DNA from: Paractinoplanes toevensis
GTDB lineage: Bacteria > Actinomycetota > Actinomycetes > Mycobacteriales > Micromonosporaceae
Direction: 5' to 3'
Length of the DNA stretch: 64,000 nt
NCBI RefSeq assembly: GCF_018332695.1
Contig: NZ_BOQN01000102.1
Location: forward strand, 1-64,000
This document shows positions 17,119 through 25,098 of this stretch, in pieces. Numbering within the stretch: the first letter of the stretch is position 1; every line of letters starts with the position of its first letter. The translations under genes were made by a program, and so were the position numbers. The notes below the pieces were generated by a model. The model was not told the origin of the DNA. It did not search any database and worked only from the letters and a program-made list of their open reading frames with translations.

Positions 17119-18864
17119 ATGACTGTGTCTCGCATTTCTGTTTCTCGCCGGGGGTGGCGGACGATCGGCCTCGGCCTGTTCGCCGCCGCGCTGGTCCCCT
17201 TGGTCGTACCGACCGCCGACGCGGCCGCGACCCGCGTCTTCACCGGGATCGACGCCCGGTCCGGCGGCGACGGCTACCTGCTCAGTTCGGCTCGGGGCGA
17301 GATGTACGCCCTGGGCGGCGCCGCGGCCGTCCGTAATCCGGCCGGATTCACCGGGGACATCGTCGATGTGGCGCTGACCGCCGACGGACAGGGTGCGATG
17401 GCGGTCAGCTCGGCCGGGCAGTTCTACGCTTCCGGTACGGCGAAGGCCCAGCCGAATCCGAGGGGTTTCAGCGGCCGCATCGTCGGCGTGGCACTGACCG
17501 CCGATGGAAAAGGCGCGATGGCGGTCAGTTCGGCCGGGCAGTTCTACGCGTACGGAACGGCGAAAGCCCAGCCGAATCCGAGCGGTTTCAGTGGTGAGAT
17601 CGTCGATGTGGCGCTGACCGCGGACGGACAGGGTGCGATGGCGGTCAGTTCGGCCGGGCAGTTCTATGCCTACGGCACGGCGACCGCTCAGCGGAATCCA
17701 GCCGGGTTCAGCGGCCGGATCGTCGGTCTGTCGATCACCGGCGACGGCCGGGGTGCGATGGCACTCAGCTCGGCCGGGCAGTTCTACGCCTACGGTACGG
17801 CCACCGCCCAGTCGAATCCGAGTAACTTCTCCGGCGAGATGGTCGCGCTCGACCTGACCGGGGACGGGCGTGGTGTGGTCGCTCTGTCCAGCACCGGGCA
17901 GGTCTACGCCTACGGAACCGCGCGGTACTACGGCAATGGCGACTCCGGGTGCACGACGTACTCCGGCCGGCCGGTCTGCCGTGACATCCGGGCCCGCTTC
18001 CTGACGACCGGCGGGCCGGGTGGCCCGCTCGGGCAGCCGACCAGCGACGAGTTCGGTGTGATCGACGGCGGCCTCGGCCAGCACTTCGAGCGGGGCTCGA
18101 TCTACTGGTCGGCGCGGACGGGTGCCTGGGATGTCCGCGGCGTGATTCGCGACAAGTATTTCGCTCTCGGCGCCGAGCGGGGTGTTCTGGGGATGCCGAC
18201 CAGCGGGGAGTTCTTCGCCAACGACCGGTTCGGCAGCCGGTTCGCCAACGGTTCCATCTATTTCTCGAGCGCCACCTACGTGCACGAGGTGCACGGCGAC
18301 ATCCACCGTGTCTACGCCGAGAACAACTACGCCGAGGGCCGCCTCGGCCTGCCCCTCACCGACGAGTTGGCCGGTGCCGGCGGACGGTATTCGTTCTTCG
18401 TCGGCGGCACCATCATCTGGAACGGCGCAACGGCCCACGTCGGACAACCCTCCCGCGACGACCTCTACGCCCAGGCTCGAACACTGCAGGCGATCAAACT
18501 CAGCGATTTCATGGCCGTGTCTCGTGGTTCGGACTGGTTGAAGAGGTATCTGCGAATGACCACCGACGGTTGCTCCGGCCCCACCTACGGCCAACTCGAC
18601 CAGGTCTTTTACGACGCCTGTGTGCGCCACGATTTCGGCGCCCGGAACTTCGGTGCCAAGGCGCTGAGACTCGACCCGCGGACGGACAGTCTCAACCGGG
18701 TGAACAAGGTCTTCCTGGACGACATGCTGTCGATCTGCACCAAGCTCGGCAATCCGAAGGTGAAGAACGGGAAGCTTCCGGCCGTGTCGTGTGAAACCGC
18801 CGCCCACGCCGCTCATCAGGCGGTGAAGCAAACTTCTCTCACCTGGTGGGGCGTGCCGATCTAG
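17119..18864 (+). CDS. Secreted multidomain prokaryotic phospholipase A2 with tandem and LGFP repeats
   Basis: The 581-residue protein has a signal peptide (about 1-36, ending TADAAA) and six 40-residue repeats (about 38-275) with the consensus ADGxGAMAVSSAGQFYAYGTA. Three LGFP-type repeats follow (about 288-440, with PLGQPTSDEF, VLGMPTSGEF and RLGLPLTDEL), known in other proteins to tether to the mycolate or actinobacterial envelope. The C-terminal domain (about 455-581) carries DGCSGPTYGQ and CVRHDFGARN, the calcium-site and His-Asp catalytic signature of prokaryotic phospholipase A2, plus FLDDMLSIC. It should hydrolyse the sn-2 ester of phospholipids outside the cell. Its stop codon is immediately followed by the GTG of the NACHT gene. 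Confidence 0.85.
   Translation: MTVSRISVSRRGWRTIGLGLFAAALVPLVVPTADAAATRVFTGIDARSGGDGYLLSSARGEMYALGGAAAVRNPAGFTGDIVDVALTADGQGAMAVSSAGQFYASGTAKAQPNPRGFSGRIVGVALTADGKGAMAVSSAGQFYAYGTAKAQPNPSGFSGEIVDVALTADGQGAMAVSSAGQFYAYGTATAQRNPAGFSGRIVGLSITGDGRGAMALSSAGQFYAYGTATAQSNPSNFSGEMVALDLTGDGRGVVALSSTGQVYAYGTARYYGNGDSGCTTYSGRPVCRDIRARFLTTGGPGGPLGQPTSDEFGVIDGGLGQHFERGSIYWSARTGAWDVRGVIRDKYFALGAERGVLGMPTSGEFFANDRFGSRFANGSIYFSSATYVHEVHGDIHRVYAENNYAEGRLGLPLTDELAGAGGRYSFFVGGTIIWNGATAHVGQPSRDDLYAQARTLQAIKLSDFMAVSRGSDWLKRYLRMTTDGCSGPTYGQLDQVFYDACVRHDFGARNFGAKALRLDPRTDSLNRVNKVFLDDMLSICTKLGNPKVKNGKLPAVSCETAAHAAHQAVKQTSLTWWGVPI
17341..17940 (+). repeat. Tandem 120-base coding repeats
   Basis: Five consecutive 120-base units, with a more divergent one before them, encode the 40-residue repeats of the phospholipase A2 protein. 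The units alternate between GRIVG and GEIVD at the boundary, which suggests that expansion occurred in two-unit steps. The third and fourth units are nearly identical at the DNA level. Confidence 0.85.
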
Positions 18865-21800
18865 GTGGTCACTCGCATGAGATTCCCGGATCGGACTGTT
18901 CTGCACTGGGGTCTGCTCAGCGCCGTCGTCGGGACGGCGCTGAGCTTCGCCACCAACCTGGCCTCGAACCTGGTCACGGCGTTGTCCACCCCGGCGCAGA
19001 TCGCCGTGTGGACCACCGTCACCGCGCTGACCGGTGTGGCCGGTGCCCTGGCCGCCAAGAACTGGCCGCGGACCGGCTCGAGCTTGGACGAGGTGGCGGA
19101 GCGCCTGCGCAATGCCGTGGGTCTGCGGTGGGAGAACGATCCGATCTGGCGGAGTGTCCAAGAGGCCGGACGCCTGCCGACCGCGTGGCGGCCGGCGGGG
19201 TCCGGTTGGTTCGAGGCCAACGCTTCCCTGGATGCCGCGACCGGCAAGGCAACAACGGCTCCGGGAGAGGCACTGGCCGGACTCTGGGTGCCGGGCGAAG
19301 CCGGCAGCAAACTGGTCGTCCTCGGCGACGGCGGCTCCGGGAAGACCGAGCTGCTGGTGGAGACCCTGCGATTCCTGCTCACCAACGGGCGGCCGGGTGA
19401 CCCGGTGCCCGTGCTGGTGCCGCTGGCTTCGTGGGATCCGCGGCAGCGGTTGCGACCGTGGCTGGTGGACTGGATACGGGCCAACTATCGATTCCTGGCC
19501 CGTGCCTCGCCGGAACATCCCGGGCGCAACCTGGCCGAGGCGGTCCTCGCGGAAGGCCGACTGGCGCTGATGCTGGACGGGTTCGACGAGATAGCCCCGG
19601 AATTCCGGACGGAGGCGCTCCGGCAGATCAACGAACTCCCGGGCTGCACCCGGACGTTGCTGAGCAGCCGGCCCGCCGAATACCGGGCTGCGGTCGACAC
19701 GCGGGCCCGGGCGAACCCGATGCGAGGCGCCCGGGGGATCGTTCTCCTGCCGCAGCCGCTGCCGGCGGTGACCAGATACCTGGCCTGCCGGTCGGACGAG
19801 CCCGGCCGTTGGTCCCGCCTGCTGACGGAGTCCCCGGTGCTGGCCCGCACGGTGCGGACGCCACTGATGGTGATGCTGGTCAACTCGATGTACAACCATG
19901 ACGGCCGGGCCGCGCCCGACCCGGATGAGCTGCGGCGTTTCGGCACCAGGGCCGAGTTGGAGGAGTTCCTCCTGGCCGGGTTCCTGCCCGCCCGGTATCC
20001 CGCCGTGGTCGGTACGGCCTGGACCGCCACCGAGGCCGGGCACTGGCTGAGCAACCTCGCCCGGATGGCCGGTGGCCGCGCCGACCTGCGCTGGTGGGAG
20101 CTGGACGGCCGGGCCTCGGCGTGGAGCAGGCCGGCCGTCGCCGACGCGGTCATGTCGATCGCGGTGCTGGTGTGGACCGCCCTGTCCGCCGGACTGCTGA
20201 ACGGGTGGCTCTCCCTCGACCCGCGGTACGGCTTCACCGACGGGGTACGGATCAGCGGAGCCGCGCTGGTCTGTTACCTCGCCATGCGAATTCTCACGAC
20301 GACCTACGGTGCGGCCGTTATGGGCGCGGTGGGAGCGTACGTCGCGGGGACGCTGAGCGGCAGTTACGACCTCGGCGTCGGGGTCGGCCTGATCACCGGT
20401 TTCTCCTGGCGTCCACTCCCGCTGAAGCGTTCCGGGCCGCGGTCGGCGGTTCTCGTGACGCTGCTGGTGGTGGCAGTTCCCGTGGCGATCCGTGCGGCGA
20501 GCCGGCTGTGGTCCACGCTGTTCACGCCCGGGTTGACGCGGGGGTTCGCGGCCGGCGCGCTCGACGGTTTCGTCAACCGCTGGGACGAGGACGTCAACGG
20601 GTGGCTGGCAACCGGGCTGGTCGCCGGCATCATCGTGTGGACCGCCGTGAGCGCGAACAGCTCCCCGAAGCCGCTCCTACCGGCCCTGGCCGTCGGCGGG
20701 TCGGTGGCCGGGATCGACTGCTGGGCCGACGGATTCCGAGCCGGCGTCACCGACGCGTGGCTGCTCGGTCCGGCCGACGGCCTGGCCGCCGGTTTCGCCG
20801 TCTGGTACGTCACCTTCTGGGCAGCCCAATTTCGCGACCGGCCGCACTCCCGCGGAACCGCCCGCCCGGTCCTGGCCGGTGCTCTGCTGGCCTGCCTCGG
20901 CACGGGCTTGAACTTCGTGAGCTACCGCGCCCAGACCGACATCTCCGCCGATCTGGCCCGGGCGGCGGCCGAGGGCCTGTGCCTCGGGGTGCTGCTGTGG
21001 ATCGCCCTCACCGATCGACGCGCCCCGGCGACCAGGATGATGCGAACACCGTTGACGACCTGGCTGCGGATCGCCGCTCCGGCCGCCGGAACTGCGGGGG
21101 CGGTCGCTGTGGTGCACGGGTTGTCCAGCGGGGTGGCCCGGGGGATCGCCACCGGCCTCGGCATCGGCACGGTCGTCCTCTTCGCTCTGTGCCGGCGACA
21201 CCGTCCCGGCGCCGAAATGCCGGGCCCGGCAGGAGCCGGTGTCTTCGCCCTGGTCGTGGTCGGGATCGTGGCCGGTTTCGGCTACGGCCTGCTGTTCGGC
21301 CTGGCGGCCGGGCTCGGCAGCCGGGTGTCCCGGGCGATCTGGCAGCGCGGACAGCCGTCCCGCGGAGTCGTCCCGTCCTGGGGCGGCGCTGTCGGTGGCG
21401 CGGCCGTCGGCACCGTTACCGCGCTGGCCGCCGCCTTCAACGGCATGGCGCTGCCATGGCTCGTCATCACCGGTCTCACCAGCGCGATCGCCCTGTCGCT
21501 AACGTTCGGCATCCGCATGGAGAGCGGCCCCGAGGACCTGGTGGCTTCCCCGCGCACGCTGTTCCGGCGCGACCGGCGCGCGTTCTTCACCATCTCCGCC
21601 GTGGTGGCGACCGCTCTGGGCTTTTCCCTGGGCAGCCGCACGATTGCCGGCGGCGGCCCGTGGACCGCCGGCGTCCTGGCCGCAGTGACCACGACGCTGA
21701 CCTTCGGGACGACAACCGGCCTGGTCATCGCCGCGGCCACGACCCGGTACGGCGTCTTCGCGGTAACCGTGGCCATGTCCGCCGCCCGCGGCGACCTGCC

Positions 21801-21942
21801 GTGGCGACTCATGCGTTTCCTGCACGACGCCCACGTGAACCGCGGGGTGCTGCGCAGCAACGGCGAGAGCTACCAGTTCCGGCACGAGCGCCTGCGGCAC
21901 CGGATAGCCCGTGATCATGCCGCCACCAGGGCCGGAGGATGA
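18865..21942 (+). CDS. Membrane NACHT-family NTPase
   Basis: The 1025-residue STAND NTPase has one or two membrane helices near residues 13-62 and a NACHT domain with Walker A GDGGSGKTELL (about 152-162), Walker B LALMLDGFDEI (about 232-242) and sensor-like LLSSRPAEYR (about 265). A long C-terminal region (about 428-975) holds roughly a dozen hydrophobic segments, and the protein ends in YQFRHERLRHRIA, a tail often seen in actinobacterial membrane NACHT proteins. GTG 18865 directly follows the phospholipase stop; ATG 18877 is the alternative. NACHT proteins sense stimuli and oligomerise, and several bacterial ones defend against phage. A defence or envelope-surveillance role is inference. Confidence 0.85.
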   Translation: MVTRMRFPDRTVLHWGLLSAVVGTALSFATNLASNLVTALSTPAQIAVWTTVTALTGVAGALAAKNWPRTGSSLDEVAERLRNAVGLRWENDPIWRSVQEAGRLPTAWRPAGSGWFEANASLDAATGKATTAPGEALAGLWVPGEAGSKLVVLGDGGSGKTELLVETLRFLLTNGRPGDPVPVLVPLASWDPRQRLRPWLVDWIRANYRFLARASPEHPGRNLAEAVLAEGRLALMLDGFDEIAPEFRTEALRQINELPGCTRTLLSSRPAEYRAAVDTRARANPMRGARGIVLLPQPLPAVTRYLACRSDEPGRWSRLLTESPVLARTVRTPLMVMLVNSMYNHDGRAAPDPDELRRFGTRAELEEFLLAGFLPARYPAVVGTAWTATEAGHWLSNLARMAGGRADLRWWELDGRASAWSRPAVADAVMSIAVLVWTALSAGLLNGWLSLDPRYGFTDGVRISGAALVCYLAMRILTTTYGAAVMGAVGAYVAGTLSGSYDLGVGVGLITGFSWRPLPLKRSGPRSAVLVTLLVVAVPVAIRAASRLWSTLFTPGLTRGFAAGALDGFVNRWDEDVNGWLATGLVAGIIVWTAVSANSSPKPLLPALAVGGSVAGIDCWADGFRAGVTDAWLLGPADGLAAGFAVWYVTFWAAQFRDRPHSRGTARPVLAGALLACLGTGLNFVSYRAQTDISADLARAAAEGLCLGVLLWIALTDRRAPATRMMRTPLTTWLRIAAPAAGTAGAVAVVHGLSSGVARGIATGLGIGTVVLFALCRRHRPGAEMPGPAGAGVFALVVVGIVAGFGYGLLFGLAAGLGSRVSRAIWQRGQPSRGVVPSWGGAVGGAAVGTVTALAAAFNGMALPWLVITGLTSAIALSLTFGIRMESGPEDLVASPRTLFRRDRRAFFTISAVVATALGFSLGSRTIAGGGPWTAGVLAAVTTTLTFGTTTGLVIAAATTRYGVFAVTVAMSAARGDLPWRLMRFLHDAHVNRGVLRSNGESYQFRHERLRHRIARDHAATRAGG

Positions 21943-21979
21943 CTTCGGTCGATGTTACCGGGCGATTTCCGGGAGACTG

Positions 21980-22008
21980 TGGACACGAGATAGGAGGGCA
22001 TCTATCGT
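21980..22008 (+). promoter_or_regulatory. Predicted promoter of the GH3 gene
   Basis: TGGACA (21980-21985) and TATCGT (22003-22008) are separated by exactly 17 bases, a good fit to housekeeping actinobacterial promoters. Transcription would start near 22015, ten bases before the LacI-type palindrome. Confidence 0.6.
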
Positions 22009-22024
22009 GGGCGATACCGCTGAA

Positions 22025-22038
22025 TCGAAGCGCTTCGA
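22025..22038. promoter_or_regulatory. LacI-type operator
   Basis: TCGAAGCGCTTCGA is a perfect 14-base palindrome with the central CG typical of LacI-family sites. The identical sequence occurs twice before the binding-protein gene (29085 and 29109). A half site, ACACTTCGA, follows at 22041-22049. Bound repressor here would block the promoter just upstream. Confidence 0.85.
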
Positions 22039-22124
22039 CAAACACTTCGAGAGATGGCCTGCTCGGTCGATCCACCCGCGCTGAGCAGGTGATTCGTCGT
22101 TCCCATAAATGAGGAGAAACGCCC

Positions 22125-25034
22125 ATGCGACGGCGTTTACTGCCGCTGCTGGCCGCCGCATTACTGGTCGTACCGGCCATTCCCGGCGCCGCGCACGCGG
22201 ATCCGTCCTACCCTTTCCGTGATCCACATCTGTCGCTGCAGGCGCGGGTCGACGATCTCGTCGGGCGGCTCACCCTGGACGAGAAGGTCTCCCTGCTGCA
22301 CCAGTACCAGCCGGCCATCCCTCGGCTGGGCATCAGCCTGTTCAAGGCCGGCACCGAGGCCCTGCACGGTGTCGCCTGGTCCAGCGACATCGACAACGGC
22401 GGCGCGGTCGTCACCGCCGACGGCACCTCGTTCGCCCAGCCGGTCGGGCTGGCCAGCACCTGGGACACCGCGCTGATCGAGCGGGTCGGCTCCGCGGTCG
22501 GCGACGAGGCCCGCGGCTTCCACGCCACCAACCCGCGGGTCTGGGGCCTGAACCTGTGGGCGCCGGTGGTCAACCTGCTGCGGGACCCGCGCTGGGGCCG
22601 CAACGAGGAGGGCTACTCGGAGGACCCGCTGCTCACCGGGGCGATCTCCACCGCCTACGGCGACGGGCTGCAGGGCGGCGACCCCGACCACCTCAAGTCG
22701 GCGCCCACCCTCAAGCACTACCTGGCCTACAACAACGAGGCCGGCCGCGACGTGACCTCGTCGAACGTGCCGCCGCGGGTGCTCAACGAGTACGACCGCG
22801 CCGCGTTCCGGCCCGCCCTCGAGGCCAACGCCGCCACCGGCGTGATGGCCTCCTACAACCTGGTCAACGGCCGCCCGGCGACCGTCGACCCGGACCTCGC
22901 CACGCTCGAGCGCGGCTGGTCGGACTACCCGCTGTTCAACGTCTCCGACGCGTGGGCACCGACCAACCTGACCGGCTCGCAGAAGTACTTCAGCACCCAG
23001 GCCGAGGCGGACGCCGCGGTCATCAAGGCCGGCCTGAACAGTTTCACGGTGGACGACGCCAACGGCACACCCACGGTCACCGCGATCCAGGCCGCCCTCG
23101 CTCACGGCCTGCTCACCGTCCACGACATCGACGTGGCGGTCGGGCAGGCCCTGAGCGTCCGCTTCCGGCTCGGCGAGTTCGACCCGGACGGCGGCCCGTA
23201 CGCCGGGATCGGTCCTTCGGTGATCAACAGCGCGGCCAACCGGAAGCTCGCGCGGGAGACCGCCGACAAGGCGATCGTGCTGCTGAAGAACCAGAACAAC
23301 GCGCTGCCACTGAAGCCGGGCGGCAAGGTCGCGGTGGTCGGCCCCTTGGCCGACACCCTTTACACCGATTGGTACGGCGGGAAGCTCCCGTACCAGGTGA
23401 CCGCGGTCGACGGGATCGCCGAGCGGGCCGGCAGCGTGGTGAGCGCGACCGGCTCCGACCGGATCGCCCTGCGTTCGGTGGCCACCGGCAAATACCTCGC
23501 CGCGACCGACGACGCGGCCTCGGTGATAGCCGACAGCGCCGGCGCTGCTGCCCAGTTCGACGCCGACGACTGGGGTCAGGACGTGCTGACCCTCAAGAAC
23601 GTCGCCAACGGCAAGTACCTCGGCTACAACTGGGGACCGTTCGTCACCCGGGACGACCAGCCCAACGGCTGGTTCGTGCAGCAGCAGTTCAAGCTGGAAC
23701 CGCAGGCCGACGGCACGGTCGCGATCCGGTACGCCGGCTACGAGACCACCGAGAGCTGGTTCGGGCCGAACCGGTACCTGACCATCGACCCGGACGGGAA
23801 GCTGGCCCTGGGCTCGCCGGACGTGGCGGGCGCGGCCCGGTTCACCAAGGAGGTGCTGCGCAGCGGCATCGACGAGGCGGTCGCCGCGGCCCGGACGGCC
23901 GACACCGCCGTGCTGGTGGTGGGCAGCCAGCCGTTCATCAACGGCCGGGAGGCGCACGACCGCACCACCACCGCGCTCGGCGCCGGCCAGGCCGCCCTGG
24001 TCAAGGCCGTGAAGGCGGCCAACCCGAGGACGATCGTGGTGCTGCAGACCAGTTACCCGGACAGCATCGGCTGGGAGCAGCAGAACGTGCCGGGCATCAT
24101 CTGGACCACGCACGCCGGCGCCGAGACCGGGCACGCGATCGCCGACGTGCTCTACGGCTCCTACAACCCGGCCGGGCGGCTCACCCAGACCTGGTACCGG
24201 TCCGACAGTCAGCTGCCGGCCGATCTGCTGGAGTACGACATCATCAAGTCGCGGCAGACCTACCTCTACAGCCGGCAGACGCCGCTCTACCCGTTCGGCT
24301 ACGGCCTGTCGTACACCAACTTCCGGTACGGCAAGCCCGGTGTCGGCCACGGCAAGGTGACCCTGACGGTGACCAACACCGGGAAGCGGGACGGGGACGA
24401 GGTGGTCCAGCTCTACACCCACCAGCGCACCTCCCGGGACACGACGGCCGTCAAGCAGTTGCGCGCCTTCCAGCGCGTACACCTCAAAGCCGGCCAGACG
24501 AAGACCGTGAGCCTCGCGCTCAGCCCGGCCGACCTGAAACGCTGGGATCAGACCCGCAGCAGGTGGGTCGTCGAATCGTCGGTCTACGACATCCTGATCG
24601 GCGCCTCGTCCGGCGACATCCGGCAGCGCACCTCGATCGCCGTGCGCGGCGAGACGATCCCGGCCCGCGATCTGGCCCGGCCGACCCGGGCGGAGACGTT
24701 CGACGACTACGCGCCGGGGGTGAAACTTCTCGACGAGAGCAAGGCGGCCGGCACCTCGGTCGGTTCGTCCGCGGCCGGCCAGTGGATCGCCTTCAAGGAC
24801 GCCCGCCTGGGCGCCACCTTCACGGCGCAGGTCGCTTCGCTCAAGGCCACGACCATTCAGGTACGGCTGGGATCGCCCACCGGCAAGCTGCTCGGCACCG
24901 CCCCGGTCGCCGCGACCGGTGACGTCTACAAGTACGCCGCGGCGACCGTTCCGCTCGGCCGGGCGAGCGGGCATCAGGACGTCTACCTGGTGTTCGGCGA
25001 CGCACTGCGGGTGTCCACATTCTCCATTCGGTGA
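22125..25034 (+). CDS. Secreted GH3 beta-glycosidase with inserted beta-trefoil-like module
   Basis: The 969-residue protein has a signal peptide (about 1-26) and a GH3 N-terminal barrel with the nucleophile Asp in FNVSDAW (near 275). The GH3 C-terminal domain begins near 378 (KAIVLLKNQNNALPL) and is interrupted at about 440-585 by a module with two GKYL motifs that looks like a fascin/ricin-type beta-trefoil. It resumes with NGREAHDR, the probable acid/base region. A fibronectin-like domain (about 745-845) and a CBM6-like domain (about 850-969) follow. It should remove terminal beta-linked glucose or xylose from oligosaccharides outside the cell. It is the first gene of a LacI-regulated operon with the GH35 gene. 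Confidence 0.9.
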   Translation: MRRRLLPLLAAALLVVPAIPGAAHADPSYPFRDPHLSLQARVDDLVGRLTLDEKVSLLHQYQPAIPRLGISLFKAGTEALHGVAWSSDIDNGGAVVTADGTSFAQPVGLASTWDTALIERVGSAVGDEARGFHATNPRVWGLNLWAPVVNLLRDPRWGRNEEGYSEDPLLTGAISTAYGDGLQGGDPDHLKSAPTLKHYLAYNNEAGRDVTSSNVPPRVLNEYDRAAFRPALEANAATGVMASYNLVNGRPATVDPDLATLERGWSDYPLFNVSDAWAPTNLTGSQKYFSTQAEADAAVIKAGLNSFTVDDANGTPTVTAIQAALAHGLLTVHDIDVAVGQALSVRFRLGEFDPDGGPYAGIGPSVINSAANRKLARETADKAIVLLKNQNNALPLKPGGKVAVVGPLADTLYTDWYGGKLPYQVTAVDGIAERAGSVVSATGSDRIALRSVATGKYLAATDDAASVIADSAGAAAQFDADDWGQDVLTLKNVANGKYLGYNWGPFVTRDDQPNGWFVQQQFKLEPQADGTVAIRYAGYETTESWFGPNRYLTIDPDGKLALGSPDVAGAARFTKEVLRSGIDEAVAAARTADTAVLVVGSQPFINGREAHDRTTTALGAGQAALVKAVKAANPRTIVVLQTSYPDSIGWEQQNVPGIIWTTHAGAETGHAIADVLYGSYNPAGRLTQTWYRSDSQLPADLLEYDIIKSRQTYLYSRQTPLYPFGYGLSYTNFRYGKPGVGHGKVTLTVTNTGKRDGDEVVQLYTHQRTSRDTTAVKQLRAFQRVHLKAGQTKTVSLALSPADLKRWDQTRSRWVVESSVYDILIGASSGDIRQRTSIAVRGETIPARDLARPTRAETFDDYAPGVKLLDESKAAGTSVGSSAAGQWIAFKDARLGATFTAQVASLKATTIQVRLGSPTGKLLGTAPVAATGDVYKYAAATVPLGRASGHQDVYLVFGDALRVSTFSIR

Positions 25035-25041
25035 GAGGGGA

Positions 25042-25076
25042 ACCCGCCCGCCGGCCTGGTCAGCCGGCGGGCGGGT
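25042..25076 (+). terminator. Hairpin between GH3 and GH35 genes
   Basis: A perfect 14-base stem (25042-25055 with 25063-25076) closes a seven-base loop, CTGGTCA. There is no T-run, so it could be an actinobacterial L-shaped terminator or a processing/stability hairpin that lowers GH35 expression relative to GH3. Confidence 0.65.
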
Positions 25077-25098
25077 CACACCGTCCTCGGGAGGTCGT

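Noticed and set aside
17341..17940. Regular 120-base periodicity considered as a CRISPR-like array
   Set aside because: Repeats are contiguous with no spacers and are in frame within a gene.
16930..20043. Very long open frame (over 1000 codons) on the minus strand, opposite the phospholipase and NACHT genes
   Set aside because: It is antisense to well-supported genes and arises from high third-position GC. It has no recognisable domain or signal.
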